A DNA stretch of 64,000 bases from Luteolibacter sp. LG18 (lineage in GTDB: Bacteria > Verrucomicrobiota > Verrucomicrobiia > Verrucomicrobiales > Akkermansiaceae). The number at the start of each line of letters is the position of its first letter. The stretch's first letter is position 1. Positions 17,701-26,020 of the stretch are shown piece after piece. The notes beneath the pieces are model-generated. The model saw nothing but the letters and a program-made list of their open reading frames with translations, did not search any database and was not told the DNA's origin. The position numbers and the translations under genes are program-made. The DNA is taken from contig NZ_AP024600.1 in the NCBI RefSeq assembly GCF_036322585.1, positions 4,464,001-4,528,000 on the forward strand, given 5' to 3'.

Positions 17701-18069
17701 CGGCTTCTCCAACAGCAGGAACGGCGCGAGCTCGTGGTTCAGCGACTTGTCATAGGCGAACGGGTGCGTTTCCGCGGCCGGTTCGAGGAAAAAGTCGAAG
17801 GGGTTCGACACCGCCATCTCCACGACCAGGTTCACCTCGATGTCGAGGCGGTCGGTTGGGTCCGGAAACACGATCCGGGCGAGGTGGTTCGATTGCGGGT
17901 CCTGCTGCCAATTGGTGAAGACCTCGCACGGCCCCACCTTGAGGCTGTAGGAAAGAACCCGCGTCCGGCAATGCGGCGCGGGCTTCAGACGGATGACATG
18001 GGGACCATGCCCGACCCACCGGTCGTAGCGATAGCTGGTGCGATGGTGGAGGGCGACGTGGATGGACAT
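14779..18069 (-). CDS. Transglutaminase-DUF2126 putative amidoligase, 1,096 residues
   Basis: The start MSIHVALHHRTSYRYDRWVG at 18069 is the usual one for this family; an ATG at 18093 adds eight residues. Residues 1-290 are a transglutaminase-like protease with Cys in GSGSCRDSAWVLVQ, His in FTDLHAWTEVYLPG and Asp in IGLDPTSG. The remaining 800 residues are DUF2126, classed as a glutamine-synthetase-like (COOH-NH2 ligase) putative amidoligase; it opens with DVRLTMGGEPTFVSMD and includes TGGGNHIILGG and RNLLTDLTGNTHRTEFCIDK. One chain thus couples a probable peptide-bond maker with a peptide-bond cutter. It heads the cluster down to 11414. Confidence 0.88.
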   Translation of the reverse strand: MSIHVALHHRTSYRYDRWVGHGPHVIRLKPAPHCRTRVLSYSLKVGPCEVFTNWQQDPQSNHLARIVFPDPTDRLDIEVNLVVEMAVSNPFDFFLEPAAETHPFAYDKSLNHELAPFLLLEKPEPLLAKRIARYRGSERRTIDLLVEINRELQEDIAYTIRLEPGVQAPEETLRKGSGSCRDSAWVLVQVLRHLGFAARFVSGYLIQLKPDIRSLDGPAGADEDFTDLHAWTEVYLPGAGWIGLDPTSGLLAGEGHLPLACSPDPTSAAPVTGVLDECEADMEHVMEVRRIYETPRTTKPYTGEQWDDIVRLGHDVDRDLRDMDVRLTMGGEPTFVSMDDPEAEEWNTAAMGPTKRALAGDLIKRLRKRFAPGGVLFYGQGKWYPGESLPRWALACYWRKDGVPAWEDDRWIADERVDYGHRSPEAKRFGTALAGALGVNPKMLMAAHEDIFHLLWRERRLPVNVDPLESRLEDPEERARLARIFSQGPTSVVGYVLPLQRIQENGASRWRSGSWFLPDETLYLLPGDSPMGFRLPLDSQPWVKKEDYPWIIPQDPMAPQGPLPGRDLVMQVPGVAEEEPEKKPAPQESASGIVRTAICVEPRHGRLHIFLPPVKHAEDFLALVEVIEQTAAGLNMPVVLEGTPPPHDHRIQNFKVTPDPGVIEVNLHPAASWEELVSNSEILHEEARATRLVTEKFMLDGRHTGTGGGNHIILGGDTPADSPILRRPDLLRSFITYWNHHPSLSYLFSGLFVGPTSQAPRLDEARHDIIHELEIAFATLKSHDTAPPWLVDRVFRNLLTDLTGNTHRTEFCIDKLFSPDTATGRLGLLEMRAFEMPPHHEMSMAQHLVLRALTAWFWKHPYEKPLVRWGSTLHDRWMLPHFIETDFHDVISDLQRAGYPVERDWFKPHVAFRFPQIGDFVAGGVEVELRGAMEPWHVLGEEGGAGGTARHVDSSLERLQVKVRGLTGERHRLACNGFAVPLHPTGTRGEFVGGIRYRAWQPPHCLHPTIRVHTPLVFDLIDGWNELSLGGCTFHVAHPGGRNYTTFPVNSYEAEARRKARFFREGHTGGRVRPQPIPASPDFPFTLDLRMIPPSP

Positions 18070-18112
18070 GGCGGGTGACTTCTGTTTGAGCAACCGTCAT
18101 GCCAGAGCCTTC

Positions 18113-18409
18113 TCAATGACCGTCTCCGCGTGCCATCATCTCCGCTTCCTCTTCATGGGAGTGGATCTGAAGGCTGGCGTGGACGCCCTCGCGGTCTGCG
18201 GCGGCTTTCATCACGCTGCGGATGGCGGAGGCGGTGAAACCATTCCGGCCGATCAACAGGGCCACGTCAGTCTGGGTCAGCACCAGCTTGAAGCGCAGCT
18301 TCTTCGGTGCCAGTTCCGTGACCTTGAGCTGGGCTTGCGCCGGGTGCTCGATGAACTGCACGGCCACGTACTGGAGAAAGCCGCGCAATTTTTCCGTGAT
18401 GACCTGCAT
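18113..18409 (-). CDS. khpA: KH domain RNA-binding protein, KhpA-like
   Basis: A 98-residue protein with a single type-II KH domain. The GxxG nucleic-acid loop reads LIGRNGFTASAIRSV, preceded by a strand-rich region (KLRFKLVLTQTDVALL). It resembles KhpA/YlqC, which pairs with KhpB (Jag) to bind RNA in other bacteria; no khpB is nearby. ATG at 18409 is taken because longer readings run antisense to the Hsp20 end and look non-coding. It is followed after 43 bases by the DUF2126 gene on the same strand. Confidence 0.75.
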   Translation of the reverse strand: MQVITEKLRGFLQYVAVQFIEHPAQAQLKVTELAPKKLRFKLVLTQTDVALLIGRNGFTASAIRSVMKAAADREGVHASLQIHSHEEEAEMMARGDGH

Positions 18410-18512
18410 GGCATCATGATGCAGGCGGAGCCCTGATCCTGCAAGGCGAAGGTGAAAGATTGGCGTGGCGACAAACCGCGCCACGCCAATCCCCCAGCCA
18501 ACCCACTCTCTA

Positions 18513-18836
18513 TCAGGAAATCGGGATCGAACGCGGAAGCGCCTCCTCGCGGAGCGGGATGAGCGCCTCCAACACGCCGTTCTCATGCCTCGCCTCGATC
18601 CGGTCGCCATCGAGCCTGCGCTCGAGGGGACTGGTCAGGCGATAGAGGGTGTCGGTACCCGCGCGTGGGGCCTCCAGGTCCAGCACGCCCTCGCGGACGG
18701 TGAGCTTCAGGTCCTCGCGGCGGACGCCGGGGAGGGCGACGCTGAGGTGGACCCCGCGCTCGTCCTCCCGCACCTGGAAGGCGGGGCGGATGTTGCGGGT
18801 GCGGGTGGCTTCGGCGGTGGAAACTTCGGTGCTCAT
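18513..18836 (-). CDS. Small heat-shock protein Hsp20, second of a pair
   Basis: A 107-residue alpha-crystallin-domain chaperone. The domain runs from about residue 19 (AFQVREDERGVHLSVALPG) through VRREDLKLTV to the GVLEALIPL strand, which holds the I-x-I/V-like end needed for oligomer contacts. Small heat-shock proteins hold unfolding proteins without ATP. Its ATG overlaps the stop of the upstream paralogue by four bases (18833-18836), so translation is probably coupled. The gene is divergent in sequence from its partner, which suggests hetero-oligomers rather than a recent duplication. Confidence 0.85.
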   Translation of the reverse strand: MSTEVSTAEATRTRNIRPAFQVREDERGVHLSVALPGVRREDLKLTVREGVLDLEAPRAGTDTLYRLTSPLERRLDGDRIEARHENGVLEALIPLREEALPRSIPIS

Positions 18837-19195
18837 TGGATGTCGATGGTGCGGGGTTCGTCCGAGGCGGCCTGGCGCTTCGGTAGGGTGAGTTCGAAAA
18901 GGCCGTTTTCGAGGCGGGCGGAGAGCTTCTCCGCATCGATGTCCGGCCCGACCCGCCAGGAGCGGGTGGCCTCGCTGACAAAGGCGCGGGGTTCCGCCGG
19001 GGTGACGGTGAGGGTCAGGACGCGGTCCTTGAATTCGAGCTTCAGCTCCTCCTTGCGGAGGCCGGGGAGATCGATGGAAAGGACGAAGGACTCGGGCGTT
19101 TCGGCGATGGATTCACGGAACCCGGAGGTGCGGGAACCATCGGCACGGCTGCGCCGGTCCGAGACGCGATAGCTGCAATAGGAGGGTCGGTTCAT
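18833..19195 (-). CDS. Small heat-shock protein Hsp20, first of a pair
   Basis: A 120-residue alpha-crystallin-domain protein: FRESIAETPESFVLSIDLPG and LRKEELKLEFKDRVLTLTV form the first half, ARLENGLFELTLPK the conserved end. The N-terminal arm (about 28 residues) is short and rich in Arg and Ser. It is the first gene of the run Hsp20-Hsp20-khpA. The 185 bases upstream include an AT-rich patch (about 19253-19292) in an otherwise GC-rich sequence, a likely promoter site, but no CIRCE or ROSE element could be recognised. Confidence 0.85.
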   Translation of the reverse strand: MNRPSYCSYRVSDRRSRADGSRTSGFRESIAETPESFVLSIDLPGLRKEELKLEFKDRVLTLTVTPAEPRAFVSEATRSWRVGPDIDAEKLSARLENGLFELTLPKRQAASDEPRTIDIQ

Positions 19196-19382
19196 GAGGT
19201 TTCAGATGTTCGAAACCTGGTATTGCAGGAGGCATGCTAGACCCGGAGATCCGATTGTATTACATTCAAAATCAATGAAATACATCAATGTTGCTCCGGC
19301 TTCCCCACCTGAAATCACCCGCCAATTGATACAACTTGTCGCACGGGATACCGGAACGACGCGGCCATTTTGACCGAGCGAG

Positions 19383-19518
19383 GTAGCTGAAAGCTCCGCT
19401 TTCAGAATGTAGGGGGAAGCTCCAGCTTTCCCTCTTCGGGGGAGGACGTCGTTCGGCTCAACCCGGCCACCGCCAACGGAGCAGGCGGAGACGATTCGAA
19501 AGCGGAGCTTTCGACCAC
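19383..19518. repeat. Second copy of the CTGAAAGC REP-like inverted pair
   Basis: GTAG at 19383-19386 is followed by the perfect stem CTGAAAGC-TCC-GCTTTCAG (19387-19405). A second GTAG (19409-19412) starts another hairpin, GGGGAAGC-TCCA-GCTTTCCC with one wobble. The facing unit is GTGG on the minus strand (19518-19515) with TCGAAAGC-TCC-GCTTTCGA (19514-19496). The central CCGCCAACGGAGCAGGCGG segment matches that of the pair at 8507-8613. Confidence 0.75.
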
Positions 19519-19524
19519 AACGCG

Positions 19525-19556
19525 AAAACGCCCGCGGGAATCTCTCCCCGCGGGCG
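19525..19556 (-). terminator. Rho-independent terminator of the mre-mrdA-rng operon
   Basis: On the minus strand, 27 bases past the rng stop, CGCCCGCGGG (19556-19547) pairs perfectly with CCCGCGGGCG (19538-19529) around an eight-base loop, and TTTT follows at 19528-19525. A 10-base GC stem with a T-run is a standard intrinsic terminator. Confidence 0.85.
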
Positions 19557-19582
19557 TTGGCTGAAGGTGTTGGAACCGGTGC

Positions 19583-21199
19583 TCAGTTCTGTTCGATCGC
19601 GCGGTCCGTGGCCGCGTCGATGATCGCGAAGCGCTCGCGGTGGAGCGACGGATCGGAGCGGAAGATCAGGCGGCCGGAGTGCTGGCGCTCGATGTCCACC
19701 AGCAGGTGGCTGTCCTCGGTCTTGAAGCGGTTCAGCACGTCGGCGTTCACCACCACCACGATGTCGCCGAGCGACTCACGGTGCTTCTGGATCACCGAGT
19801 TCAGCTTGCGCTGGATCTCCACCGACATGGTCATGGTGGTCTTCACGCGGCCGCGGCCCTGGCAATACGGGCAGGGTTCGAACATGGTCTCGCGCAGCGA
19901 CTCGTTGAGGCGCTGGCGGGTCATTTCCATGAGGCCGATCGGGGAAATCTGGAGGACCTGGGTCTTCGCCTTGTCCTTCTTCAGGCGGTCCTTCATCGCC
20001 TTGTAAACCGCCTGCTGGTCCTTGCGGTGGCGCATGTCGATGAAGTCGACCACCACCAGGCCGCCGATGTTGCGGAGGCGGAGCTGGCGGGCCACCTCGA
20101 CGGCGGCCTCGACGTTGGTCTCGAGGATCATCTTGTCCACGTCCTTCGAGCCGCGGTTGCGGCCGGTGTTGACGTCGATCGAGATGAGGGCCTCGGTTTC
20201 ATCGATCACAATGTAGCCGCCGCAGGGCAGCCAGACCTGGCGCGAGAAGGCCTCGTCGATCTGCTTCTGGATGCCGACCTTTTCGAAGATCGGGGTGGGG
20301 GCGGCGGCCAGGTGATGGATGCGGCGCTTGGCGCGGCGGGAAATCTTGCCGGCAATCTCGCGGATCTTCTCGGTGGTGGCGAGGTCGTCGCAGAGCACCT
20401 GCTCCACCTCGTCGGTGAGGAAGTCGCGGGCCGTGCTCTCGATCAAGCCGGGCTCCTGGTAGGTGCAGACCGGGGCCGGGTGGCTGTCCCGCTTCTCCTC
20501 GACTTCCTGCCACTGCTCCAGGAGCATGGCGAGGTCACGGACGAAATGGCGGGCGCGGGTGCCCTGGGCGACCGTTCGCATGATGATGCCCATGCCTTCC
20601 GGCACGGACAGCTTCTGCACGATCTTGCGCAGGCGCTGGCGCTCCTTCGGGTCCTCAATCTTGCGGGAGATACCGAATTGCTCGGTGTAGGGCATGAGCA
20701 CCAGGTAGCGGCCGGCCAACGAGATGTTGGTGGTCACGCGCGGGCCCTTGGTGCCGATCGGCCCCTTGGACACCTGGATCATGATCTCGGAGCCCACCGG
20801 ATAGATGTCCGGGATGTCCTTCGAGGTGATCTTTTTCTGCTGCTTCTTCGGGCGGCCTTCGCGCTCGATCTCCTCAAGACCGGCGTCGAGGGCGGCGGGA
20901 ATGGCATCCCAGAAGTGAAGGAAGGCGTTCTTGTCCTGGCCGATGTCGACGAACATGGCCTTGAGGCCCGGTTCGATGTTTTTGACGCGGCCTTTGAAGA
21001 TGCTGCCAACGATGTTCTGGTCGCCTTCGCGCTCGACGGTATATTCCTCGAGGATACCGTTTTCAAGGAGCGCAACCCGGCGCTCAAGGCGCTCGATGTT
21101 GATGATCAGGCTGTTTCCCTGCGTCGGATCGGGCTTGCCGATGCCTAGCATTCGTTTGATACGTTGAATCATTTGGGTGTGGATGGAAAGTAGTTTCAT
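19583..21199 (-). CDS. rng: Ribonuclease G/E family endoribonuclease
   Basis: A 538-residue RNase E/G-type enzyme that cleaves single-stranded RNA from the 5' end. It has the first strand LIINIERLERRVALLENG, an S1 RNA-binding region (NIVGSIFKGRVKNIEPGL, FVDIGQDKNAFLHF), the catalytic metal Asp in ALISIDVNTGRN with the second Asp in VVVDFIDM, and the zinc-link Cys pair CPYCQGRG. It lacks the long C-terminal degradosome scaffold of RNase E, so RNase G-like is the better name. The first of three close in-frame ATGs is given. It is last in the mre operon, 18 bases after mrdA, a known arrangement of rng with mre genes. Confidence 0.92.
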   Translation of the reverse strand: MKLLSIHTQMIQRIKRMLGIGKPDPTQGNSLIINIERLERRVALLENGILEEYTVEREGDQNIVGSIFKGRVKNIEPGLKAMFVDIGQDKNAFLHFWDAIPAALDAGLEEIEREGRPKKQQKKITSKDIPDIYPVGSEIMIQVSKGPIGTKGPRVTTNISLAGRYLVLMPYTEQFGISRKIEDPKERQRLRKIVQKLSVPEGMGIIMRTVAQGTRARHFVRDLAMLLEQWQEVEEKRDSHPAPVCTYQEPGLIESTARDFLTDEVEQVLCDDLATTEKIREIAGKISRRAKRRIHHLAAAPTPIFEKVGIQKQIDEAFSRQVWLPCGGYIVIDETEALISIDVNTGRNRGSKDVDKMILETNVEAAVEVARQLRLRNIGGLVVVDFIDMRHRKDQQAVYKAMKDRLKKDKAKTQVLQISPIGLMEMTRQRLNESLRETMFEPCPYCQGRGRVKTTMTMSVEIQRKLNSVIQKHRESLGDIVVVVNADVLNRFKTEDSHLLVDIERQHSGRLIFRSDPSLHRERFAIIDAATDRAIEQN

Positions 21200-21217
21200 G
21201 GTGTCCGCGGGGTCGGG

Positions 21218-23356
21218 TCAGCGGACCGGGATGGCCTTCGGGATGGTGCCCTCCTCGTCGACGCCGGGGTCGATGGTCGGAATCGGGGTCGGAATGGTTT
21301 TCTCGGGCTCGACCGGGACCGGGGCGGTGGCGTCGTCGCCCATCACCTCGTCACCGGTGTCGTCCCCGGCGGTGTCGTTCGGATCGGCCGGCGGCACGTC
21401 CTCGAGCGCGGCGATGCTCTCGATCGCCTTCATGTGGCCGCCGTATTCCTTTTGGACGGCGAGCGGGAGCTTGGTGCCGCGGTCCTTGCCGATGATGCCG
21501 CGGATGATGTGCTGCACGAGCGGGCCGGCGGTGTGGCCGCCGGAGCCACCGTCCTGGACCATGACGACCACGGCGTACTTCGGCTTCTCGAAGGGGGCGA
21601 AGGCGACGGTCCAGCAGTCGTGGGTCTTGAGCAGCAGGTTGACCTGGGCCGTGCCGGTTTTGGCGCCGATCTGGATATCCGGGAGCTTCACGGCGGAAGC
21701 GGTGCCACCTTCGTTCACGGCCATCCACATGCCCTTGCGGATCGTCACCAGGTCGGAGTCCTTGATGCCTTCCCGCAGGAGGTCCACCTCGAGCTTCGGT
21801 TTGTCCGGGATGACGGTGGAGCCGTCCATGGCGACCACCTTCTTGATGATACGGGGTTGATAGTACTTCCCGCCATTGGCGATGGCGGTGACCATCGAGC
21901 AAAGCTGGAGCGGGGTGGCGAGCACGCTCTGGCCGATCGAGAACAGGGCCACATCGTGCGGGGTGGGGGTGGCGCCGGGGTGGGAGGCGCGCCACTGGCG
22001 GTTGCCAAGCACCACGCCGCCGGCCTCGCTGGGCAGGTCGATGCCGGTCGGTTTGCCGAAGCCGAGCATCGTGAAGCCGTCGGTCATCGCCTTCGGGCCG
22101 ATGGTGTTGGCGAGCTTGTTGAAATACGGGTTGCAGGAGTTCTTGATCGCCACCGGCAGCGTTTCAGAGCCGTGGGAGCCGCGGCTCTTGTTCCAGATCC
22201 AGCAGCCGACCGAGGCATTGCCGTATTGAACCACGCCATCGCAGGAAAACACGCGGTTCGACTGGCCCTTGAGCGCGCCGCTGAGCGCGGTGCCGAGCTT
22301 GAAAGTCGATCCCGGCACGAAGTTCGAGATGCACCGGTTCATCAGCGGTTTGGCCGTGTTCTTGTTGTAAGCCAGCCACTTCGCGCCATCGATCTTCGGG
22401 ATGAACTCGTTCGGATCGTAGTCCGGCACCGAGGCCATCGCCAGCACCTCGCCGGTTTCCACGTCCATCACCACCGCGGCCGCGCGGCCGGCATGGCGCA
22501 GGGTGTCCTCCGCCAGGTATTGGATGCGGGCATCGAGCGTGAGTTCCACCTTGGCTCCCGTACCGGGGCGGACGTAGCCGACCATGCCGCGGATCGCACC
22601 CTTCTCGTCCTTCAGCATCTCGCGGGTGCCCTCGGGACCGCGCAGGTACTGGTCCATCGTCGACTCCACGCCCGCGATGCCCTTGGCCTCACCGATATAG
22701 TGGTCGTATTTCCGGTCCGCGCCCTCCGGGATATCGCCCTTTTCCCAGCCCTTCAGGTAGCCCAGCACGTGGGAACCGAGGCTGCCGTAGGGATACTGGC
22801 GCTGGGAGTTGAGGCTCAGGGAGACCCCCGGCAGCTCGAGGTTGTGCTCGGCGAACTTCGCGAACTCCTCGTAGGTGAGGTCGGCGCGGTAGGTGAAGGG
22901 CACCAGCCCGTGGTGGGTCAGGTAGTGGGCCCGCAGCGCCTTGGCGCTGAAATTCTTCGCCAGCCCGAGGTTCTGGAGCGGCGGGATCACCGTTTCCATC
23001 ACGATGCCCACGATGTCGCGCTCGGTGCGCTTGCGGAGCATGCCGTGCTCCATGGTCACGCGCTCCAGTTCGGGGCGGTCGGTGTGCTGGCGGCGGTAGG
23101 CGGCGTCGATCTCGGCGAGGTTGAAGGTGACCTCGTAGTCGCGGACGTTTTTCGCCAGCGTGATGCCGTTGCGGTCGGTGATCTCGCCGCGGGTGCCGGG
23201 TTCGCGGATGGTCACCTTGGTGTCGCCGGGGACCAGTCCCAGGAACTTGTCGCGGCGCACGATCTGGAAGTCATGGAGACGCATCAACAACGCCCCGAAG
23301 CCCACCAGGACGGCGGCGGTCAGGAGATAAAGCCGGAAACGATAGCGGGGTTCCAT
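21218..23356 (-). CDS. mrdA: Penicillin-binding protein 2 (elongasome transpeptidase)
   Basis: A 712-residue class B PBP. One transmembrane helix lies near residues 8-25 (LYLLTAAVLVGFGALLM). The pedestal domain begins with EPGTRGEITDRNG. The transpeptidase motifs are SxxK in VPGSTFKLG (Ser350), SxN in KNSCNPYF, and KTG in GAKTGTAQV. The C-terminal tail of about 75 residues is rich in Asp, Pro and Glu. It cross-links peptidoglycan of the lateral wall with the MreBCD complex. It starts 6 bases after mreD. Confidence 0.93.
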   Translation of the reverse strand: MEPRYRFRLYLLTAAVLVGFGALLMRLHDFQIVRRDKFLGLVPGDTKVTIREPGTRGEITDRNGITLAKNVRDYEVTFNLAEIDAAYRRQHTDRPELERVTMEHGMLRKRTERDIVGIVMETVIPPLQNLGLAKNFSAKALRAHYLTHHGLVPFTYRADLTYEEFAKFAEHNLELPGVSLSLNSQRQYPYGSLGSHVLGYLKGWEKGDIPEGADRKYDHYIGEAKGIAGVESTMDQYLRGPEGTREMLKDEKGAIRGMVGYVRPGTGAKVELTLDARIQYLAEDTLRHAGRAAAVVMDVETGEVLAMASVPDYDPNEFIPKIDGAKWLAYNKNTAKPLMNRCISNFVPGSTFKLGTALSGALKGQSNRVFSCDGVVQYGNASVGCWIWNKSRGSHGSETLPVAIKNSCNPYFNKLANTIGPKAMTDGFTMLGFGKPTGIDLPSEAGGVVLGNRQWRASHPGATPTPHDVALFSIGQSVLATPLQLCSMVTAIANGGKYYQPRIIKKVVAMDGSTVIPDKPKLEVDLLREGIKDSDLVTIRKGMWMAVNEGGTASAVKLPDIQIGAKTGTAQVNLLLKTHDCWTVAFAPFEKPKYAVVVMVQDGGSGGHTAGPLVQHIIRGIIGKDRGTKLPLAVQKEYGGHMKAIESIAALEDVPPADPNDTAGDDTGDEVMGDDATAPVPVEPEKTIPTPIPTIDPGVDEEGTIPKAIPVR

Positions 23357-23362
23357 GACGGG

Positions 23363-23953
23363 TCAGGAATAGCGTTTGCGGTTGCGACGCTTGATGCCAT
23401 CGAAGCGGATCGTGTGCTGGCACCAGTTCGCGATGTGGAACAACAGCCAGAATACCAGCGGGGAGAGGAGCATCGTCAACAGCGCGTTGAACGCCATGTT
23501 CATCAGCGTGGCGTGGGTGAGCACGGGACCGCCGCGGACGAAGGTGATCAGGGAATACTCCGCCGCCAGGTAGAGGAAGATAGCGATGCCGGAAAGCAGG
23601 GCGGAGAACTGCCACTTGCCCTGGCGGAACAGCGGCTGGATGCCCTGCATCAGGTAACCCATCGCCCCGAACAGCAGGATCGAGTAGCCGAAATGCAGCG
23701 CCTCCACCGGCTGATTGTAGATCTCCGGGTCTCCACCCGCAGGTCCCAGCGTGTTCTGGGCGTCCCACAGGAAACCGCCGAGGAAGGCCAGCACCAGCAT
23801 GGTGGGCGTGCCGACGGTGACCGCGGCGCAGAGGAACACGAGCTGGACCAGCAGGATACGCGCGTTGTGCAGGCCGGTGAAGGCCGGCAGGAACTGCTGC
23901 AGCACGAAGGCGGCCAGAACCAGGAGAATGGTGATGAGGGTGTAGCGGATCAC
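23363..23953 (-). CDS. mreD: Rod-shape-determining membrane protein MreD
   Basis: 196 residues, strongly hydrophobic, with five to six transmembrane segments (ITILLVLAAFVLQQFLPAF at the start, LLTMLLSPLVFWLLFHIANW near the end). The GTG start at 23953 overlaps the mreC stop in GTGA. Position between mreC and mrdA and the membrane topology identify it, as MreD sequences are poorly conserved. The tail KRRNRKRYS is very basic, as expected for a cytoplasmic end. A longer reading upstream is antisense-like and rejected. Confidence 0.88.
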   Translation of the reverse strand: MIRYTLITILLVLAAFVLQQFLPAFTGLHNARILLVQLVFLCAAVTVGTPTMLVLAFLGGFLWDAQNTLGPAGGDPEIYNQPVEALHFGYSILLFGAMGYLMQGIQPLFRQGKWQFSALLSGIAIFLYLAAEYSLITFVRGGPVLTHATLMNMAFNALLTMLLSPLVFWLLFHIANWCQHTIRFDGIKRRNRKRYS

Positions 23954-24765
23954 GGTTTCTTGTCGGCTTTGAGCAGCACGACAAAGACTGTTTCCAGATC
24001 CGCGAAGTTCACCGAGGGACGGACGAGAGCTTCGGAATCCAGAGAGCCTTTTTCGACGGACTCGACGGTTCCCAAAAGGATATTGGCCGGGAACAAGCCG
24101 CCCCGGCCGGTGGTGAAGACGCGCTGACCCTTCTTGATCGTCGCATCCTTGGATAAAAAGCGTAGCCGCAGCAAGGGTGTGCCTTCGAATTGTCCGCGCT
24201 GGCCGCTCAAGATCCCCACCTCCGGGGTTCCCTCGACCTTCGCGGACACCTGGCACTTCTCATCGGTCAGCAGCACCACGCTGGCGCGGTCCTGGCGGAC
24301 GAGGTCCACCTTGCCGACGAGTCCTTCGTTGGAAAGCACCGGGAGCTGGGGCCCGATCTTGGAATCCTCCCCGCGGTCGATCTCCACCGTCTGCCACCAG
24401 GTGGTGGGCTGACGGCGGGTGATACGGGCGGCCACCACGTCGAACTTCGTGGCGGCGGTGAATTTCACGGCGTCCCGCAGGTTGGCGTTTTCCTTCTCCA
24501 GGTCGCGGAACCGGCCCTCGATGATTTCCAGCCGCCCGACCTTCTTTTCCGCTTCCTGCAGCCGGATCTCCAGTTCCTTCGAGTGCTGGGTCTCCTGCGT
24601 CATGGCGCGCGCCTTCGTCTCCAGCGTGGAGCCGGATTTCAAGAACGGCGAGATCGCGGAGTAATACCCCGTCTGGATCTCGCGCACGGCGTTTTCATTC
24701 CGGGTGAGAGCCCACACGGCCCCTCCCAGGAACAGCAACAACGCGATCAGGTTTTGCGGCTTCAT
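23950..24765 (-). CDS. mreC: Rod-shape-determining protein MreC
   Basis: 271 residues: a single N-terminal transmembrane segment (LIALLLFLGGAVWAL), a coiled coil at about residues 55-100 (ELEIRLQEAEKKVGRLEIIE), then the two beta-barrel domains typical of periplasmic MreC (VVAARITRRQPTTWWQTVEI, LPVLSNEGLVGKVDLV, GQRVFTTGRGGLFPANILLG). It bridges MreB and the periplasmic synthases. It lies 24 bases after mreB and overlaps mreD. Confidence 0.93.
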   Translation of the reverse strand: MKPQNLIALLLFLGGAVWALTRNENAVREIQTGYYSAISPFLKSGSTLETKARAMTQETQHSKELEIRLQEAEKKVGRLEIIEGRFRDLEKENANLRDAVKFTAATKFDVVAARITRRQPTTWWQTVEIDRGEDSKIGPQLPVLSNEGLVGKVDLVRQDRASVVLLTDEKCQVSAKVEGTPEVGILSGQRGQFEGTPLLRLRFLSKDATIKKGQRVFTTGRGGLFPANILLGTVESVEKGSLDSEALVRPSVNFADLETVFVVLLKADKKP

Positions 24766-24789
24766 GGCCAGTCAGCCTGCCGGCTCGGT

Positions 24790-25818
24790 TCAGCGGTCGG
24801 TGTTGGTCACCCGCTTCAGGAACGAGAGCTCCTGAAGGGCCTTGCCCGTGCCTTCGGCCACGGCGCTGAGCGGATCCTCCGCGATGTGAACCGGAAGGCC
24901 GGTCTCCTCGCGCAGCAGGCGGTCCAGGCCCTTGAGCAGGGCTCCGCCACCGGCCAGCACGATGCCGCGGTCCACGAGGTCCGCCGCGAGTTCCGGGGGA
25001 CAACGCTCCAGGGTGGTGCGGACAGCGTCCACGATCGTGTTGAGAGGATCGGACATGGCCTCGCGGATTTCCTGCGAGGTGATGGTGATGGTTTTCGGTA
25101 GACCGGCGACGAGGTCGCGGCCCTTGACCTCCATGGTCATTTCCTTCGGCAGCGGCGCGGCCGAGCCGAGGCGGATCTTGATCTCCTCCGCGGTGCGCTC
25201 ACCGATCATGAGGTTGTAGGCCCGCTTCATGTAGTTGATGATCGCCTCGTCCAGCTCATCGCCGGCGGTGCGGACGGAGCGGGCGTAAACGATGCCGGAA
25301 AGTGAAATGAGCGCCACCTCCGTGGTGCCGCCGCCGATGTCCACGATCATGTTGCCGGAGGCATCCTGCACCGGCAGGCCCACGCCGATCGCGGCCGCCA
25401 TCGGTTCTTCGATCAGGTAGACCTCACGGGCACCCGCCTGCTCGGCGGACTCGCGCACCGCGCGGCGCTCCACCTCCGTGATGCCGGAGGGAATGGCGAT
25501 CAGCACCCGCGGGTTCGACCGGCGGCGCGGATTCACCTTGCGGATGAAGTGGCGGAGCATGGCCTCCGTCACCTCGAAGTCGGCGATCACGCCATCCTTC
25601 AGCGGGCGGATCGCCACGATGTTGCCCGGCGTGCGCCCGAGCATGCGCTTGGCATCGTCGCCGACGGCGAGCACCTCGTTGGTGCCGGCCTTCACCGCGA
25701 CCACCGACGGCTCGCGCAGCACGATGCCGTGGTCCTTGACATTGACGAGAGTGTTCGCGGTGCCGAGATCGATGCCGATGTCGTTGGAAAACCAGTTTCC
25801 GAAAAACTTTTTGAACAT
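24790..25818 (-). CDS. mreB: Actin-like rod-shape protein MreB
   Basis: 342 residues, standard length. The phosphate-1 loop [12 protein letters not shown], connect/phosphate-2 [13 protein letters not shown] and the adenosine motif [16 protein letters not shown] are all present. The N-terminal amphipathic stretch [13 protein letters not shown] fits membrane binding. It assembles filaments that organise wall growth. It is first of the operon mreB-mreC-mreD-mrdA-rng; 202 bases separate it from parA upstream on the same strand, room for its own promoter. Confidence 0.95.
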   Translation of the reverse strand: MFKKFFGNWFSNDIGIDLGTANTLVNVKDHGIVLREPSVVAVKAGTNEVLAVGDDAKRMLGRTPGNIVAIRPLKDGVIADFEVTEAMLRHFIRKVNPRRRSNPRVLIAIPSGITEVERRAVRESAEQAGAREVYLIEEPMAAAIGVGLPVQDASGNMIVDIGGGTTEVALISLSGIVYARSVRTAGDELDEAIINYMKRAYNLMIGERTAEEIKIRLGSAAPLPKEMTMEVKGRDLVAGLPKTITITSQEIREAMSDPLNTIVDAVRTTLERCPPELAADLVDRGIVLAGGGALLKGLDRLLREETGLPVHIAEDPLSAVAEGTGKALQELSFLKRVTNTDR

Positions 25819-25973
25819 GGATGAGATGGGAAAATCAACGTGGTGCCTGATCGAACGGGTCCGAGGGGCGCTTGGGCAGCCGGATTGCGTGAGCCGGTGA
25901 CAACCAAGGAGTTGGACGGAACCCCGCCGAAAGAGGCGGAAGTGTTGACAGCCCCCTGTGACAGGTCAAGCGG

Positions 25974-26011
25974 GAACGGTGTTCCACGCTTGTATTCTCA
26001 ATGTTCCACGC
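25974..26011. promoter_or_regulatory. Direct repeats resembling parS half-sites between parA and mreB
   Basis: TGTTCCACGC occurs twice in the same orientation, at 25980-25989 and 26002-26011 (22 bases apart, two helical turns). The first overlaps the palindrome GGAAC-GGT-GTTCC (25974-25986). The decamer matches the left half of the usual parS consensus (TGTTNCACG), but no full 16-base palindrome is present. It could bind ParB weakly or be an operator for mreB. Confidence 0.3.
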
Positions 26012-26020
26012 GTTAGGGCC

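Larger units (their letters stand above)
19196..19582. other. Intergenic region between rng end and Hsp20 start
   Basis: These 387 bases contain, from right to left, the rng terminator (19525-19556), a REP-like pair (19383-19518) and an AT-rich patch at about 19253-19292 upstream of the first Hsp20 gene that probably carries its promoter. No gene is seen. Confidence 0.6.

Noticed and set aside
14761..18078. A 1,105-codon open frame on the plus strand
   Set aside because: It is antisense to the DUF2126 gene, has no family motifs, and is rich in His, Arg, Ala, Gly as expected from the complement of high-GC codons.
25943..25972. Perfect TTGACA that could be a -35 box on plus
   Set aside because: No matching -10 follows at the right distance and no plus-strand gene lies downstream.
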